A stretch of DNA of 64,000 nucleotides from an uncultured Microbacterium sp. (GCF_900078385.1 NZ_FLQR01000007.1:124001-188000), one strand, 5' to 3'; shown: positions 49,508 through 58,739, counted from the stretch's first letter. Notes: a model not told the origin generated them from the letters alone. Program-made: numbers and translations.

Positions 49508-49513
49508 TAGCGT
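49508..49513 (+). promoter_or_regulatory. -10 element, leaderless XRE regulator 1
   Basis: TAGCGT, then 7 nt, then the ATG at 49521. Confidence 0.6.
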
Positions 49514-49520
49514 CGACCGC

Positions 49521-50402
49521 ATGGATCACCGCAGCGAAGTTCGACAGTTCCTGTCGACGCGTCGGGACCGCCTGACCCCCGACCAGGCAGGCCTCCCCGC
49601 TTACGGCGGCAACAGACGGGTCCCGGGTCTCCGCCGCGAGGAGGTCGCGATGCTCGCCGGCGTGAGCGTCGATTACTACACGCGTCTCGAACGGGGAGAC
49701 CTCTCGGGGGCGTCCGAGGGTGTCCTCGACGCCCTGGCCCGCGCGCTGCAGCTCGACGACGCCGAGACGGCGCACCTGTTCGACCTGGCCCGGGTGGCCA
49801 ATGCGTCCCCCGTCGCCCGCAAGCCCCGCAAGCGGACCACCGGGATCCGTCCGAGCATCCAGCGCGTCGTGGACGGGCTGACGGAGGTCCCGGCGCTCGT
49901 CCGCGACAACTACTTCGACTATCTCGGCGCGAACCGGCTCGGCCGCGCCCTCTACGCCCCGCTGTTCGCCTCCCCGGCACCGAACAGCGCCCGCTTCGCC
50001 TTCCTCGACCCGGCGGCGCCGGAGTTCTACGTCGATTGGGAGAAGAACACCCAGGAGCTCGTCGCCACGATGCGCGGCGAAGCCGGGCGCAACCCGTACG
50101 ACAAGCGCCTGAGCGACCTGGTCGGCGAGCTGTCGACGCGGTCGGAGCGGTTCCGCACGCTGTGGGCGGCGCACAACGTGCGCTATCACCGCACCGGCGT
50201 CAAGCGGCTCCGCCATCCGGTCATCGGCGAGATCGAACTCGTCTACGAAGCGTTCGAGCTGCCGGCCGACCCGGGACTGACCCTGTCGACCTACACCGCC
50301 GAACCCGGCTCGGCGTCCGAGGACGCGCTCAAGCTGCTCTCCAGCTGGTCCGCCACCACCGACACTCCGACCGCGCGCACCGACGTGCCGGCCGAATCCT
50401 GA
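49521..50402 (+). CDS. XRE family regulator with MmyB-like ligand domain (paralogue 1)
   Basis: 293 residues. Helix-turn-helix (about 30-75: RREEVAMLAGVSVDYYTRLERGDLSGAS) and a C-terminal MmyB-type domain (GRNPYDKRLSDLVGELSTRSERFRTLWAAHNVRYH, GVKRLRHPVIGEIEL). Proteins of this group usually repress an adjacent oxidoreductase gene; here the next gene is an aldo/keto reductase on the same strand, 83 bp away. Closely related to the gene at 53754. Confidence 0.93.
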   Translation: MDHRSEVRQFLSTRRDRLTPDQAGLPAYGGNRRVPGLRREEVAMLAGVSVDYYTRLERGDLSGASEGVLDALARALQLDDAETAHLFDLARVANASPVARKPRKRTTGIRPSIQRVVDGLTEVPALVRDNYFDYLGANRLGRALYAPLFASPAPNSARFAFLDPAAPEFYVDWEKNTQELVATMRGEAGRNPYDKRLSDLVGELSTRSERFRTLWAAHNVRYHRTGVKRLRHPVIGEIELVYEAFELPADPGLTLSTYTAEPGSASEDALKLLSSWSATTDTPTARTDVPAES

Positions 50403-50485
50403 GCGCCCGCCGCCGCATCGGCGCATGAGGCGAACGCTGTCCACCAGCCCCTACGACGACCCACCCCTCACGAAAGGCTCTCATC

Positions 50486-51334
50486 ATGGAGACCGTGACC
50501 CTCAACAACGGCGTGGAGATGCCGATCCTCGGATTCGGCGTCTACCAGGTCGGACCCGACGAGACCGAGGCTGCCGTCGCGGCGGCCATCGCCGCCGGCT
50601 ATCGCCTCATCGACACGGCGGCCGCCTACCGCAACGAGGAAGCCGTCGGCGCGGCGATCGCCGCATCCGGCGTTCCGCGGGACGAGCTGTTCATCACGAC
50701 CAAGCTGTGGATCCAGGACGCACCCGCCGAGGAGAACACGGCGCGTGCGTTCGATGACTCGGTCCGCAAGCTCGGTCTGGACTACCTCGACCTGTACCTC
50801 ATCCACCAGCCGTTCGGCGACTATTACGGTCAGTGGCGCGCGATGGAGAAGATCCACCGGGAGGGCCGCGCCCGCGCCATCGGGGTGTCGAACTTCGCCC
50901 CCGACCGGCTGCTCGATCTCGTCCTCAACAACGAGATCGTCCCTGCCGTCAACCAGATCGAGACGAACCCGTTCCACCAGCAGACCGCGGCCCACGAGGT
51001 GCTGAAGGCGGAAGGGGTCCAGATCGAGTCGTGGGGTCCGTTCGCGGAAGGTCGCAACGGACTGTTCACGAATCCGGCGCTGTCCGAGATCGGCGGCGCC
51101 CACGGGAAGTCGGTCGCGCAGGTCGTGCTCCGCTGGCTCGTCCAGCGCGGCGTCGTGGCCATCCCCAAGACCGTCAGCGCGGAGCGCATGGCGCAGAACC
51201 TCGACGTGTTCGACTTCGCCCTGACGGATGCCGAGATGACCACGATCGGGTCGCTCGACGAGGGCTCGTCCCAGTTCTTCGACCACCGCGACCCGGAGAT
51301 GGTGCGCTGGCTCAGCGCGCGGCGCCTGGACTGA
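50486..51334 (+). CDS. Aldo/keto reductase
   Basis: 282 residues, (beta/alpha)8 NADPH reductase. Catalytic tetrad: Asp in [10 protein letters not shown], Tyr in the same motif, Lys in FITTKLW, His in LIHQPFG. The end includes [20 protein letters not shown], the NADPH site. Substrates are likely small aldehydes or ketones such as 2,5-diketo-gluconate or methylglyoxal. Probably under control of the XRE regulator upstream. Confidence 0.95.
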   Translation: METVTLNNGVEMPILGFGVYQVGPDETEAAVAAAIAAGYRLIDTAAAYRNEEAVGAAIAASGVPRDELFITTKLWIQDAPAEENTARAFDDSVRKLGLDYLDLYLIHQPFGDYYGQWRAMEKIHREGRARAIGVSNFAPDRLLDLVLNNEIVPAVNQIETNPFHQQTAAHEVLKAEGVQIESWGPFAEGRNGLFTNPALSEIGGAHGKSVAQVVLRWLVQRGVVAIPKTVSAERMAQNLDVFDFALTDAEMTTIGSLDEGSSQFFDHRDPEMVRWLSARRLD

Positions 51335-51358
51335 GCGCCCGTCGGGCCCCCGCCGGGG

Positions 51359-52378
51359 TCACGTCGTCAGCAGCACCTTGATGGCGCGGCGCTCGTCCAT
51401 GGCCCGGTAGCCCTCGGCGGCCTGCTCGAGCGGCAGCGTGAGGTCGAAGACCTTGCCCGGGTCGATCTCGCGATCCCAGATCAGCTGGATGAGCTCCGGC
51501 AGGAAGCGGCGCACGGGCGCGGGTCCGCCGTGCAGGTGGACGCCGGAGAAGAACAGCTCGACGCCGTCCAGCGCGACGCCGTGCGAGACGCCGACGTAGC
51601 CGACGTGGCCGCCGGCGCGGGTCGCGCGGATCGCCTGCATCATCGACTCCTGCGTGCCGACGGCCTCGATCACGCTGTGCGCACCGAGCCCGCCGGTGAG
51701 CTCCTTGATCCGCTCGACGCCCGCGTCGCCGCGCTCCTCGACGATGTCGGTCGCGCCGAACTCGCGGGCGAGGGCCTGCCGGTCGGCGTGCCGCGACATG
51801 GCGATGATGCGCTCGGCACCGAGCCGGTGGGCGGCGAGGATGCCGAGGAGGCCCACGGCGCCGTCACCGACGACCGCGACCGTCTTGCCCGGACCGGCCT
51901 CGGCGGCGACGGCGGCGAACCAGCCGGTGCCGAGGACGTCGGATGCCGCGAGCAGGGAGGGGATGAGGTCGGCGTCGGGCTGCCCGGGCGTCGCGACGAG
52001 GGTCCCGTCGGCGAGGGGGATCCGGGCGTACTCCGACTGGGCGCCGGTCGGGGCGCCGGGCTGACGGTGGACGCAGTGCGTCTGGTAGCCGGCCAGGCAG
52101 ATCTCGCACGTGTTGTCGGAGGCGAAGAACGAGCCGACGACGAAGTCGCCCACCTTCACGGTCTTCACGTCGTCGCCGATCTCGGTGACGACGCCGACGT
52201 ACTCATGACCCATGGCCTGGTGGTCGACGTCCTCGGCGCCGCGGTAGGGCCACAGGTCGGATCCGCAGATGCAGGACGCGGACAGCCGGATGATGGCGTC
52301 GGTCGGCTCGACGATGGTCGGGTTCTCGCGATCTTCGACCCGGACGTCGCCGGGGGCGTGCATGATGACTCCGCGCAT
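51359..52378 (-). CDS. Zinc-dependent alcohol dehydrogenase
   Basis: 339 residues. Medium-chain dehydrogenase with catalytic zinc ligands in SASCICGSDLW and GHEYVGVV (the Glu of GHE) and the structural zinc motif CEICLAGYQTHC. The nucleotide-binding motif is VAVVGDGAVGLLGI. Ends at a stop 24 bp from the convergent aldo/keto reductase. The start MRGVIMHAPGDVRVEDR follows a GAAGGAGAA ribosome site. It lies just downstream of the MFS exporter gene, same strand, 29 bp gap. Confidence 0.94.
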   Translation of the reverse strand: MRGVIMHAPGDVRVEDRENPTIVEPTDAIIRLSASCICGSDLWPYRGAEDVDHQAMGHEYVGVVTEIGDDVKTVKVGDFVVGSFFASDNTCEICLAGYQTHCVHRQPGAPTGAQSEYARIPLADGTLVATPGQPDADLIPSLLAASDVLGTGWFAAVAAEAGPGKTVAVVGDGAVGLLGILAAHRLGAERIIAMSRHADRQALAREFGATDIVEERGDAGVERIKELTGGLGAHSVIEAVGTQESMMQAIRATRAGGHVGYVGVSHGVALDGVELFFSGVHLHGGPAPVRRFLPELIQLIWDREIDPGKVFDLTLPLEQAAEGYRAMDERRAIKVLLTT

Positions 52379-52407
52379 GATGGTGGGGTTCTCCTTCGGT
52401 GAGGTGT

Positions 52408-53652
52408 TCACAGGTGGACGGCGTCCGCGGGCACGGGCGGCATCGTGGTCGGGGGACGGGAAACGGTGGGGCGGCGCAGCAGCAGCGCGGCGCCGGCGGC
52501 GAGGATCACGCCGGAGAGGGTCACCACGCCGAGCGGCAGGATGCTGGTCGCGCCGGCGACGCCGACGAGGGGCGCCGCGACCCCGCCGAACCCGAAGCGC
52601 AGCATCCCGAGCAGCGAGGATGCCGTCCCCGCCATCTGCGGGTACTCGGCCAGCGCGAGGGTGGTGGCGGGCGGGGAGGTGATCGCGACGCCGCTCGCCA
52701 GCAGGAGCAGCGCCACGACGACGACCCCGAGGGGCTGGGGCGTCAGGCCGGCGACGAGAAGTCCCGCCGCGCCGACCCCGGCGACGAGGATGCCGACGAC
52801 GAGGGTGCCGCGGATGCTCCAGCGCGCGGCCGCACGGCCGGACAGGAAGCCGCACGTCATGAAGCCGGCGGAGTTGAGACCGAACGCGAGCGCGTACCCG
52901 AGCGGCGAGAGGCCGTAGATGTCCTGCAGGACGTAGGTTGCACCGGCGAGGTAGGCGAAGAGCGCGGCGTACAGGAACCCCTGATTCAGGACGGCGCCGA
53001 CGAACACCCGATCCGCCACGAGCGTGCGGAGGTCACGGGCGGTCTGGCTGATCCCGCCGCGCGTCCGGCGATCGTGGGGCAGCGTCTCGGGCAGCGCCAG
53101 AGCGACGACGAGGAGCAGGACGGCGCCGACGGCGGCGAGGAAGAGGAAGAGCCCGCGCCAGTCCGTGACCGTGTTGAGCACGCCTCCCAGGAGCGGCCCG
53201 ACGATCGCGGCGAAACCCCCGACGACGGTGAGCCGGCCGTAGAAGCGGATGAGCGCGACGCCGCTGTACACATCGCGCCCGGCGGCCTGCGCGATGACGA
53301 TGCCGACGCCCCCGGCGAGCCCCTGCACGAGTCGCGCGCCGATGAGCAGCTCGACGGACGGGCTGACGGCGCAGAGCACCGAGGTCACGACGTACGCCGT
53401 GATCCCGACGATCAGGATGCCGCGTCGGCCGAACCGGTCGGACAGGGGCCCCGCGATGAGCTGCCCGAGGGCGAGCCCCACGAGGCACGCGGTGATCGTG
53501 AGCTGTGCGACCGAGGTCGCCGCGGCGAACTCGGCGGTGAGGGCGGGAAGGGCCGGCAGGTAGAGGTCCATCGAGATCGGCCCGAACACGGTCAGCAGCA
53601 GGAGGAGCACAGGCAGCAGCCGGCGCACGATCGGGGCGTCGGAGAAGGGCAT
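52408..53652 (-). CDS. MFS multidrug exporter, Bcr/CflA type
   Basis: 414 residues with 12 transmembrane helices. MDLYLPALPALTAEF in helix 1, LSDRFGRRGILIVGI (motif A) and RLVQGLAGGVGIVIAQA (motif B) are typical of Bcr/CflA drug exporters. Divergent from the XRE paralogue at 53754, which likely regulates it. A possible leaderless start (GAGACT, 6 nt, ATG). The alcohol dehydrogenase gene follows and may be in the same transcript. Confidence 0.94.
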   Translation of the reverse strand: MPFSDAPIVRRLLPVLLLLLTVFGPISMDLYLPALPALTAEFAAATSVAQLTITACLVGLALGQLIAGPLSDRFGRRGILIVGITAYVVTSVLCAVSPSVELLIGARLVQGLAGGVGIVIAQAAGRDVYSGVALIRFYGRLTVVGGFAAIVGPLLGGVLNTVTDWRGLFLFLAAVGAVLLLVVALALPETLPHDRRTRGGISQTARDLRTLVADRVFVGAVLNQGFLYAALFAYLAGATYVLQDIYGLSPLGYALAFGLNSAGFMTCGFLSGRAAARWSIRGTLVVGILVAGVGAAGLLVAGLTPQPLGVVVVALLLLASGVAITSPPATTLALAEYPQMAGTASSLLGMLRFGFGGVAAPLVGVAGATSILPLGVVTLSGVILAAGAALLLRRPTVSRPPTTMPPVPADAVHL

Positions 53653-53740
53653 GCGTCGAGTCTCGCCACCCTCTGATCCGCGCGGGAGTTCCTGGTGTGA
53701 CGCGTACTGACAGGGCACCCCTCCGCGGGCGCCGCGGACG

Positions 53741-53746
53741 TAGCCT
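53741..53746 (+). promoter_or_regulatory. -10 element, leaderless XRE regulator 2
   Basis: TAGCCT, then 7 nt, then ATG at 53754. It lies in the 101-bp gap shared with the divergent MFS gene. Confidence 0.6.
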
Positions 53747-53753
53747 GGCCGGT

Positions 53754-54644
53754 ATGGACAACCGGACCGAGGTGCGCGAGTTCCTCATGACGCGCCGCGC
53801 GCGCGTGACGCCGGAGGCGGCGGGGCTCACCGCGGGAGCGAACCGTCGCGTCGCGGGCCTGCGGCGCAGCGAAGTCGCGAGCCTCGCCGGCGTGAGCGTC
53901 GAGTACTACGCCAAGCTCGAGCGCGGCGCGATCTCGGGCGCGTCCGCCGCGGTCCTCGAGGCCGTCTCCCGGGCTCTGCAGCTCGACGACGCGGAGCGCG
54001 CCCACCTCTTCGACCTCGCCCGCGCGGCCGATGGGATCCCCACCTCGGGGCGTCCCCGCCGACGCGCCGCCGGCAAGACCGCCGTGCTGCGGCCGAGCCT
54101 GCAGTGGGCTCTCTCCTCGATCACCGACGGCATCGCCTTCGTGCGCGACACGCACCAGAACCTTCTCGCGGTCAACGAACTGGGCAGGGCGTTCTACTCG
54201 CCGGTGATCGGCGACGGCGGGCGGATGCCGAACCTCGCGCGCTTCCAGTTCCTCGACCCCGCGGCACGCGACTTCTACCCCGACTGGGATCTCTTCGCGG
54301 AGATGTGCGTCGCGATCATGCGGGCGGAGGCCGGCCGCGACCCGCACGACAAGGCGCTGCAGGACCTGGTCGGCGAGCTGTCGACGCGCAGCGACGTCTT
54401 CCGGCGACTGTGGGCCGCACACGATGTGCGCACCCACGGCGCCGGGGTCAAGCGCTTCCGGCATCCCGTGGTCGGGGAGGTGACGCTCGCGTACGAGGAG
54501 TTCGCGCTCACCGCCGACCCCGGAACCGTCATGCTCGTCTACACCGCCGAACCCGGGTCGCCTTCTGCGGAGCGACTGCGTCTCCTCGCGTCGTGGGGTG
54601 CCGAGCAGCACCGCACCTCGCCCACCCCGCTCGCCACCGAGTGA
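53754..54644 (+). CDS. XRE family regulator with MmyB-like ligand domain (paralogue 2)
   Basis: 296 residues. Same architecture as the gene at 49521; the first 90 residues align with no gap except one (TRRARVTPEAAG against TRRDRLTPDQAG, LQLDDAERAHLFDLAR against LQLDDAETAHLFDLAR). The ligand domain has DLVGELSTRSDVFRRLWAAHDVRTHG. Divergent from the MFS/alcohol dehydrogenase pair, which it probably represses. Confidence 0.93.
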   Translation: MDNRTEVREFLMTRRARVTPEAAGLTAGANRRVAGLRRSEVASLAGVSVEYYAKLERGAISGASAAVLEAVSRALQLDDAERAHLFDLARAADGIPTSGRPRRRAAGKTAVLRPSLQWALSSITDGIAFVRDTHQNLLAVNELGRAFYSPVIGDGGRMPNLARFQFLDPAARDFYPDWDLFAEMCVAIMRAEAGRDPHDKALQDLVGELSTRSDVFRRLWAAHDVRTHGAGVKRFRHPVVGEVTLAYEEFALTADPGTVMLVYTAEPGSPSAERLRLLASWGAEQHRTSPTPLATE

Positions 54645-54666
54645 CCGTCCGCTGAGGTCCGCTCGA

Positions 54667-55491
54667 TCACGCGACCTGCGGGAGCGCGGGAGAGGGCGCC
54701 GCGACCGAGACCTCGGTCGAGCGGATCCAGCGTCGCACCCGACCGTCGTCGCCGACCAGGATGCCGGTGCGGGTTCCGGCGTCCGCGATCCAGGACAGGT
54801 CGTCCATGCCGGCGACCACGGCGGAGGTCGCCCACACGTCGGCGGCGGCCAGACCGTCCGCGATCACGGTGGCGCTGGCGACGCCCCGCGCCGGAGACCC
54901 CGACCGCGGATCGATGATGTGCGCGCCCCGCTCGGCGAGCCCCGAGGTGGCGACGGCGCCGTTCACGACGTCGATGGTCGCGATCACGGCGCCCGGGTGG
55001 GCGGGGTCGGCGATGCCGATGCGCCAGGACCAGTCCGCGCCCGGTGCCGTGAACAGCTGGAGGTCGCCGCCGGCGTTGATCCCCGCCGCGATCACCTCGT
55101 CGCGCTCGAGAAGGGGTGCGAGGTGCGCGCGCGCGGCGGTCTCGACCGCCCACCCCTTCACGTACCCGGTGGGGTCGAACCAGCCGCGCCAGTCCGCGCT
55201 GAACCGTCCTCCGGTCGCGGCTTCCCAGTGGGCGCACGCATCGGCCACCGCGGCGACGCGCGGGTCGAGCGCCGGGGTCCTTCCGTCTCCCCGCCGGAGG
55301 CGCGAGATGTCGGAGTCGTCGCGGTAGGTCGAGAAGACCCGGTCCAGGTCGCGCAGCGCGGCGAAGGACGCCTCGGCCTCGGCCTCGCCCCAGGACGGAG
55401 CACCGGCGCGGGTGATGACATGGATGCTGACGACGGTGCCCATGATCTGCTCCGTCCAGATCCGGCGGTGCGTGCGGCCGACGTGGCTCAT
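54667..55491 (-). CDS. apbE: FAD:protein FMN transferase (ApbE)
   Basis: 274 residues, no lipobox visible, so probably not a lipoprotein; its start is coupled (ATGA) to the FMN-binding gene. Motifs of the family: MGTVVSIHV, YRDDSDISRL, DPTGYVKGWAVE, NAGGDLQLF, VATSGLAERGAHIIDPRSG and ATVIADGLAAADVWAT. It transfers FMN from FAD to a Thr/Ser of a target protein using magnesium. The FMN-binding protein directly upstream is the obvious target. Confidence 0.94.
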   Translation of the reverse strand: MSHVGRTHRRIWTEQIMGTVVSIHVITRAGAPSWGEAEAEASFAALRDLDRVFSTYRDDSDISRLRRGDGRTPALDPRVAAVADACAHWEAATGGRFSADWRGWFDPTGYVKGWAVETAARAHLAPLLERDEVIAAGINAGGDLQLFTAPGADWSWRIGIADPAHPGAVIATIDVVNGAVATSGLAERGAHIIDPRSGSPARGVASATVIADGLAAADVWATSAVVAGMDDLSWIADAGTRTGILVGDDGRVRRWIRSTEVSVAAPSPALPQVA

Positions 55492-56003
55492 GACTGCGCC
55501 TGGTCGATCGCGCTCTGCAGCGACTGCAGGTACCCGTCGCTCGTGTACGTCGCTCCCGACACCATGTCGATGTCCGCGCTCTGCGCCTCGAGCGTCTCCG
55601 AGACGAGCTGCGGAATCGCCCGCTCGTTGATCTGGCGGTCGCGGGAGTTCGAATCCGGGTAGTCCACGACGTCGACAGCCGTGATCTGGCCCCCCGATGC
55701 CGTCAGGGCGACCTGGACCGGCCCGAAGCGCGTGCTCGCGGACTGCCCGGTGTACGTGCCGTCCACGAGCCCTGACGCGGTCGTCGCGGTGCCGGCCGCG
55801 GCATCCTCCTCGGTCGTCGTCGGAGTCGGGGTCTGGGTGGGGGTCGCGACCTGCGGGACGGTCGTCGTGGAGGTCGTGTCGCTGACGGATGCGGCCTCAT
55901 CCGCCGCGGCCGGGGTGATCTCCTCACCGAGCGAGGTGCGGTAGCTGAACAGCAGCACGAGGCCGCTCAGGGTGGCGAGGACGCCGTAGACGATCTTCTT
56001 CAC
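55488..56003 (-). CDS. FMN-binding domain protein, likely ApbE target
   Basis: 171 residues. N-terminal membrane anchor (about 5-24), a Thr/Pro-rich linker (TPTQTPTPTTTEED) and a single FMN_bind domain with the acceptor-type motif DMVSGATYTSDGYL, where the Thr of SGAT is the likely covalent FMN site. Extracytoplasmic. GTG start after a GGAGGAATC ribosome site. Middle gene of the reductase, FMN protein, ApbE operon. Confidence 0.9.
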   Translation of the reverse strand: MKKIVYGVLATLSGLVLLFSYRTSLGEEITPAAADEAASVSDTTSTTTVPQVATPTQTPTPTTTEEDAAAGTATTASGLVDGTYTGQSASTRFGPVQVALTASGGQITAVDVVDYPDSNSRDRQINERAIPQLVSETLEAQSADIDMVSGATYTSDGYLQSLQSAIDQAQS

Positions 56004-56034
56004 GATTCCTCCGAAGGACGGGTCGCCGGGGCGA

Positions 56035-57462
56035 CTAGACGGTGAACGCTTCCGCGTGGATGCGGTCGGGGGCGAACCCCGCGGCATGGAGGTCGGCGCG
56101 GAGCGCGTCCATCCAGGGGCCCGGTCCGCACAGGAACACGTCGTACTCCGCGGGGCGGGGTGCGAGGTGGCGGAGCAGGTCGGCGCCCCGCCAGGCCGCG
56201 TGGCTCGCGGGCAGCCAGGCCGACCCGCCCTGAGCGCGCGGCCCGTGGAGCGTGTAGTGGGCGACGCCCCGCGTTGCGGCGAGGCGTGCGATCGGTCCGC
56301 GCAGGAGCGCATCGCCGTCGGCGTGGTCGCGGACGAGGAGGGTGGCGGCGCCGGGCGCGTACGCCTCGGACTCGAGCAGCGCGACGAGGGGTGCGACACC
56401 CGCGCCCGCGCCGATCATCAGGAGCTTGGTCCCGCCGCGCAGCTCGCCGGTCATGCCGCCGTAGGGTCCCTCGAACACGACACGCGTGCCGGGCGCCAGA
56501 GTGGTCAGGCGCCGCGTGCCGTCGCCGACGATACGCGCCGAGATGGTCAGTGCGTCGCCGGTCGGCGCCGCCGCGAGCGAGAACGGGTGTCCCCGCATCC
56601 ACCCGGCACCGTCCAGGAACCGCCAGACGAAGAACTGACCCGGGCGGGCCCGGAGTGCCGAGAGTGCGCGACCGCGCAGTCGGACGGTGACGCCGCGGTC
56701 GCCGTCGGGCTCCACCGATGAGACGCGCATGTCGTGCCGCAGCGACCGGAACGCCGGCACGCCGATCCGGAAGACCACGACGCTCGCGGCCGTGACCGCC
56801 CAGAGCGTCCACCAGTAGACGGTGGCGAGGGGGGATGCCACGAAGTCGGCGCCGGTCCACAGCATGTGCGGGACGGCGAGACCCACCCCGAGGTAGCCGT
56901 AGAGGTGGAGCAGGTGCCAGCTCTCGTAGCGGAGCCGGCGCCGCGCGCGGCGGATCGAGGTCACGACGACGAGCACCAGGAGGAGCGTGCCGGCCGTGGC
57001 CAGCAGCATCCCGGGGTAGTCCCAGACGAACTGCCACAGCTGCGTGAGCGGGTCGATGCCCGCCTGCACGGCGTAGCCGACCACGAGCAGGGCGATGTGG
57101 ACGAGGAGGAGCCAGAACGACCAGAATCCGACGACGCGGTGCATGCGGGTGATCGCGTCGCGGCCGAAGCCACGTTCGAAGAGCGGCACCCGCGCCATGA
57201 GCAGCACCTGGTACAGCAGGAGGTTCGCCGATACGAGACCGGTGATCCGGCCGAGGGTGTTGAGCGTCTCGGCGCCGCCGGCCAGCACCGACTGCACGCC
57301 GCCGCCCGAGACCCAGAGCGCCACCACGACGAGGCTCGTCGCCCAGATGACGGTGACGGCCGCGGCGTTCCAGACCCTCCGGGTCGAGCGTCGCCGCGTC
57401 CGGCGCACGGGCGCCGTGGCCACGGCCGCGGGGCCGGTCGTCGTGAGGAGGGTGGCTGTCAT
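56035..57462 (-). CDS. Ferric-reductase-like membrane oxidoreductase
   Basis: 475 residues. Six transmembrane helices with paired heme-type histidines (ITRMHRVVGFWSFWLLLVHIALLV and YESWHLLHLYGYLGVGLAVPH), then a cytoplasmic ferredoxin reductase-type module: FAD site RPGQFFVWRF and GHPFSLAAAP, NAD(P) site MIGAGAGVAPLVALL, and CGPGPWMDALRADL at the end. It probably passes electrons from NAD(P)H through FAD and two hemes across the membrane to the FMN-binding protein. First gene of the operon. A GCGCCCA/TGGGCGC hairpin at 57463-57479 directly abuts the start. Confidence 0.9.
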   Translation of the reverse strand: MTATLLTTTGPAAVATAPVRRTRRRSTRRVWNAAAVTVIWATSLVVVALWVSGGGVQSVLAGGAETLNTLGRITGLVSANLLLYQVLLMARVPLFERGFGRDAITRMHRVVGFWSFWLLLVHIALLVVGYAVQAGIDPLTQLWQFVWDYPGMLLATAGTLLLVLVVVTSIRRARRRLRYESWHLLHLYGYLGVGLAVPHMLWTGADFVASPLATVYWWTLWAVTAASVVVFRIGVPAFRSLRHDMRVSSVEPDGDRGVTVRLRGRALSALRARPGQFFVWRFLDGAGWMRGHPFSLAAAPTGDALTISARIVGDGTRRLTTLAPGTRVVFEGPYGGMTGELRGGTKLLMIGAGAGVAPLVALLESEAYAPGAATLLVRDHADGDALLRGPIARLAATRGVAHYTLHGPRAQGGSAWLPASHAAWRGADLLRHLAPRPAEYDVFLCGPGPWMDALRADLHAAGFAPDRIHAEAFTV

Positions 57463-57570
57463 GCGCCCATGGTGGGCGCGGAGTCTATGGCGACACCCAG
57501 AACGACGCATGAACGGGCCGCGTCATAGGCGATTCATCGGCGGCTCATTGCCGGGGCCGGGTGATGCTCC

Positions 57571-58293
57571 TCACGCGGGGTGGCGGTCGTCCTCGTCGTG
57601 AGCGCCATGGTCGTGACCGTCGGCGTCGAGGAGCATGCCGACCGAGGTCGCACACGCGTCGCCGCGCCATGCCTCGACGCCCTCGCGGATCGCGAACCCG
57701 GCGATGACGAGGCCCGCGAGCGAATCCGCCCACCACCAGCCGAGGAGGCTGTTGAGGACGAGCCCGACCAGCACTGCGGCCGACAAGTAGGTGCAGATGA
57801 GGGTCTGCATCGAGTCGGCGACCGCCGTGGCCGACCCGAGCTCCCGCCCCGCACGCCGCTCGGCGAACGAGAGGAACGGCATGACGACGACGCTGAGCGC
57901 CGTGATCGCGATGCCGAGCGGTGACGGCTGGATGTCGGGGCCCGTGACGAGCGCGATCACGGAGCTCGCCGTCACGTAGGCGGCGAGCGCGAAGAACGCC
58001 ACCGCGATGACCCGCAGAGTGCCGCGCTCCCACCGCTCCGGCTCGCGACGGGTGAACTGCCATGCGACCGCAGCCGCGGAGAGCACTTCGATGGTCGAGT
58101 CCAGCCCGAACGCGATCAGCGCGGCCGAGGACGCGATCGACCCCGCCGTGATCGCGACGATCGCCTCGACGATGTTGTACGTGATCGTCGCCGCGACGAT
58201 CCAGCGGATCCGGCGCTGGAGGATCGCCCTCCGATCGCGCGGGACGGCGCGCGCGGCGACGCTCCCGCGGTCCTCCGATCCGATGTGCGGCAT
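57571..58293 (-). CDS. CDF-like cation transporter, short form
   Basis: 240 residues with six transmembrane helices but without the C-terminal cytoplasmic domain of typical CDF proteins (usual length about 300). The site A residues differ from the usual pattern: helix 2 reads FGLDSTIE (Asp and Glu) and helix 5 reads VADSMQTLI where HxxxD or DxxxD would be expected. It ends in a His-rich tail (DGHDHGAHDED). Metal is uncertain. The ATG at 58293 has a leaderless TATCGT promoter; GTG 58311 is a possible alternative. Confidence 0.82.
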   Translation of the reverse strand: MPHIGSEDRGSVAARAVPRDRRAILQRRIRWIVAATITYNIVEAIVAITAGSIASSAALIAFGLDSTIEVLSAAAVAWQFTRREPERWERGTLRVIAVAFFALAAYVTASSVIALVTGPDIQPSPLGIAITALSVVVMPFLSFAERRAGRELGSATAVADSMQTLICTYLSAAVLVGLVLNSLLGWWWADSLAGLVIAGFAIREGVEAWRGDACATSVGMLLDADGHDHGAHDEDDRHPA

Positions 58294-58300
58294 GTCGACG

Positions 58301-58306
58301 ACGATA
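58301..58306 (-). promoter_or_regulatory. -10 element, leaderless CDF-like gene
   Basis: On the minus strand TATCGT, then GTCGACG read as 7 nt, then ATG at 58293. Confidence 0.55.
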
Positions 58307-58328
58307 CCCACGCCGACGTGTCACCGGC

Positions 58329-58733
58329 TCAGACTGCGGGAGCCGTCCTGTCGTCGAGGAGGCGACGCACGCCGCCGCGGGCGAGCATCAGGACGACGAT
58401 CAGCAGGGTGACCTGGAAGAAGCCCCCGAGCCGCACGCTGTCGCCGAATGCCCACGCGACGAGTTCGAGCACGAGGAATTTGCTCCCCGGGAGGATCAGC
58501 AGGAGCGCGATGAGGTTGACGATTCGCACCGCGGGGGTCTCGGCCGCTCGGATGCGCGCCAGCACCCGCTTCTTGATCCAGAGCACGGCTTCGAGGACCA
58601 CTTTGAGCAGGATCGCGGTCAGCAGGGCCAGGACGAACGTTTCGGAGATGACGGCCGGGAACAGCTGGGTGAACAGGCCGAGGACGACGAGATAGACGAG
58701 GACGTCGACCAGATCGATCGGGCGGATCCGCAC
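58329..58733 (-). CDS. Four-helix membrane protein of unknown function
   Basis: 134 residues with three or four transmembrane segments and a basic loop (LWIKKRVLARIRAAE). No family was recognised. The GTG at 58733 has TACACT 6 nt upstream, so it is probably leaderless. Nothing in the neighbours points to a function. Confidence 0.78.
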   Translation of the reverse strand: MRIRPIDLVDVLVYLVVLGLFTQLFPAVISETFVLALLTAILLKVVLEAVLWIKKRVLARIRAAETPAVRIVNLIALLLILPGSKFLVLELVAWAFGDSVRLGGFFQVTLLIVVLMLARGGVRRLLDDRTAPAV

Positions 58734-58739
58734 GGGGCG

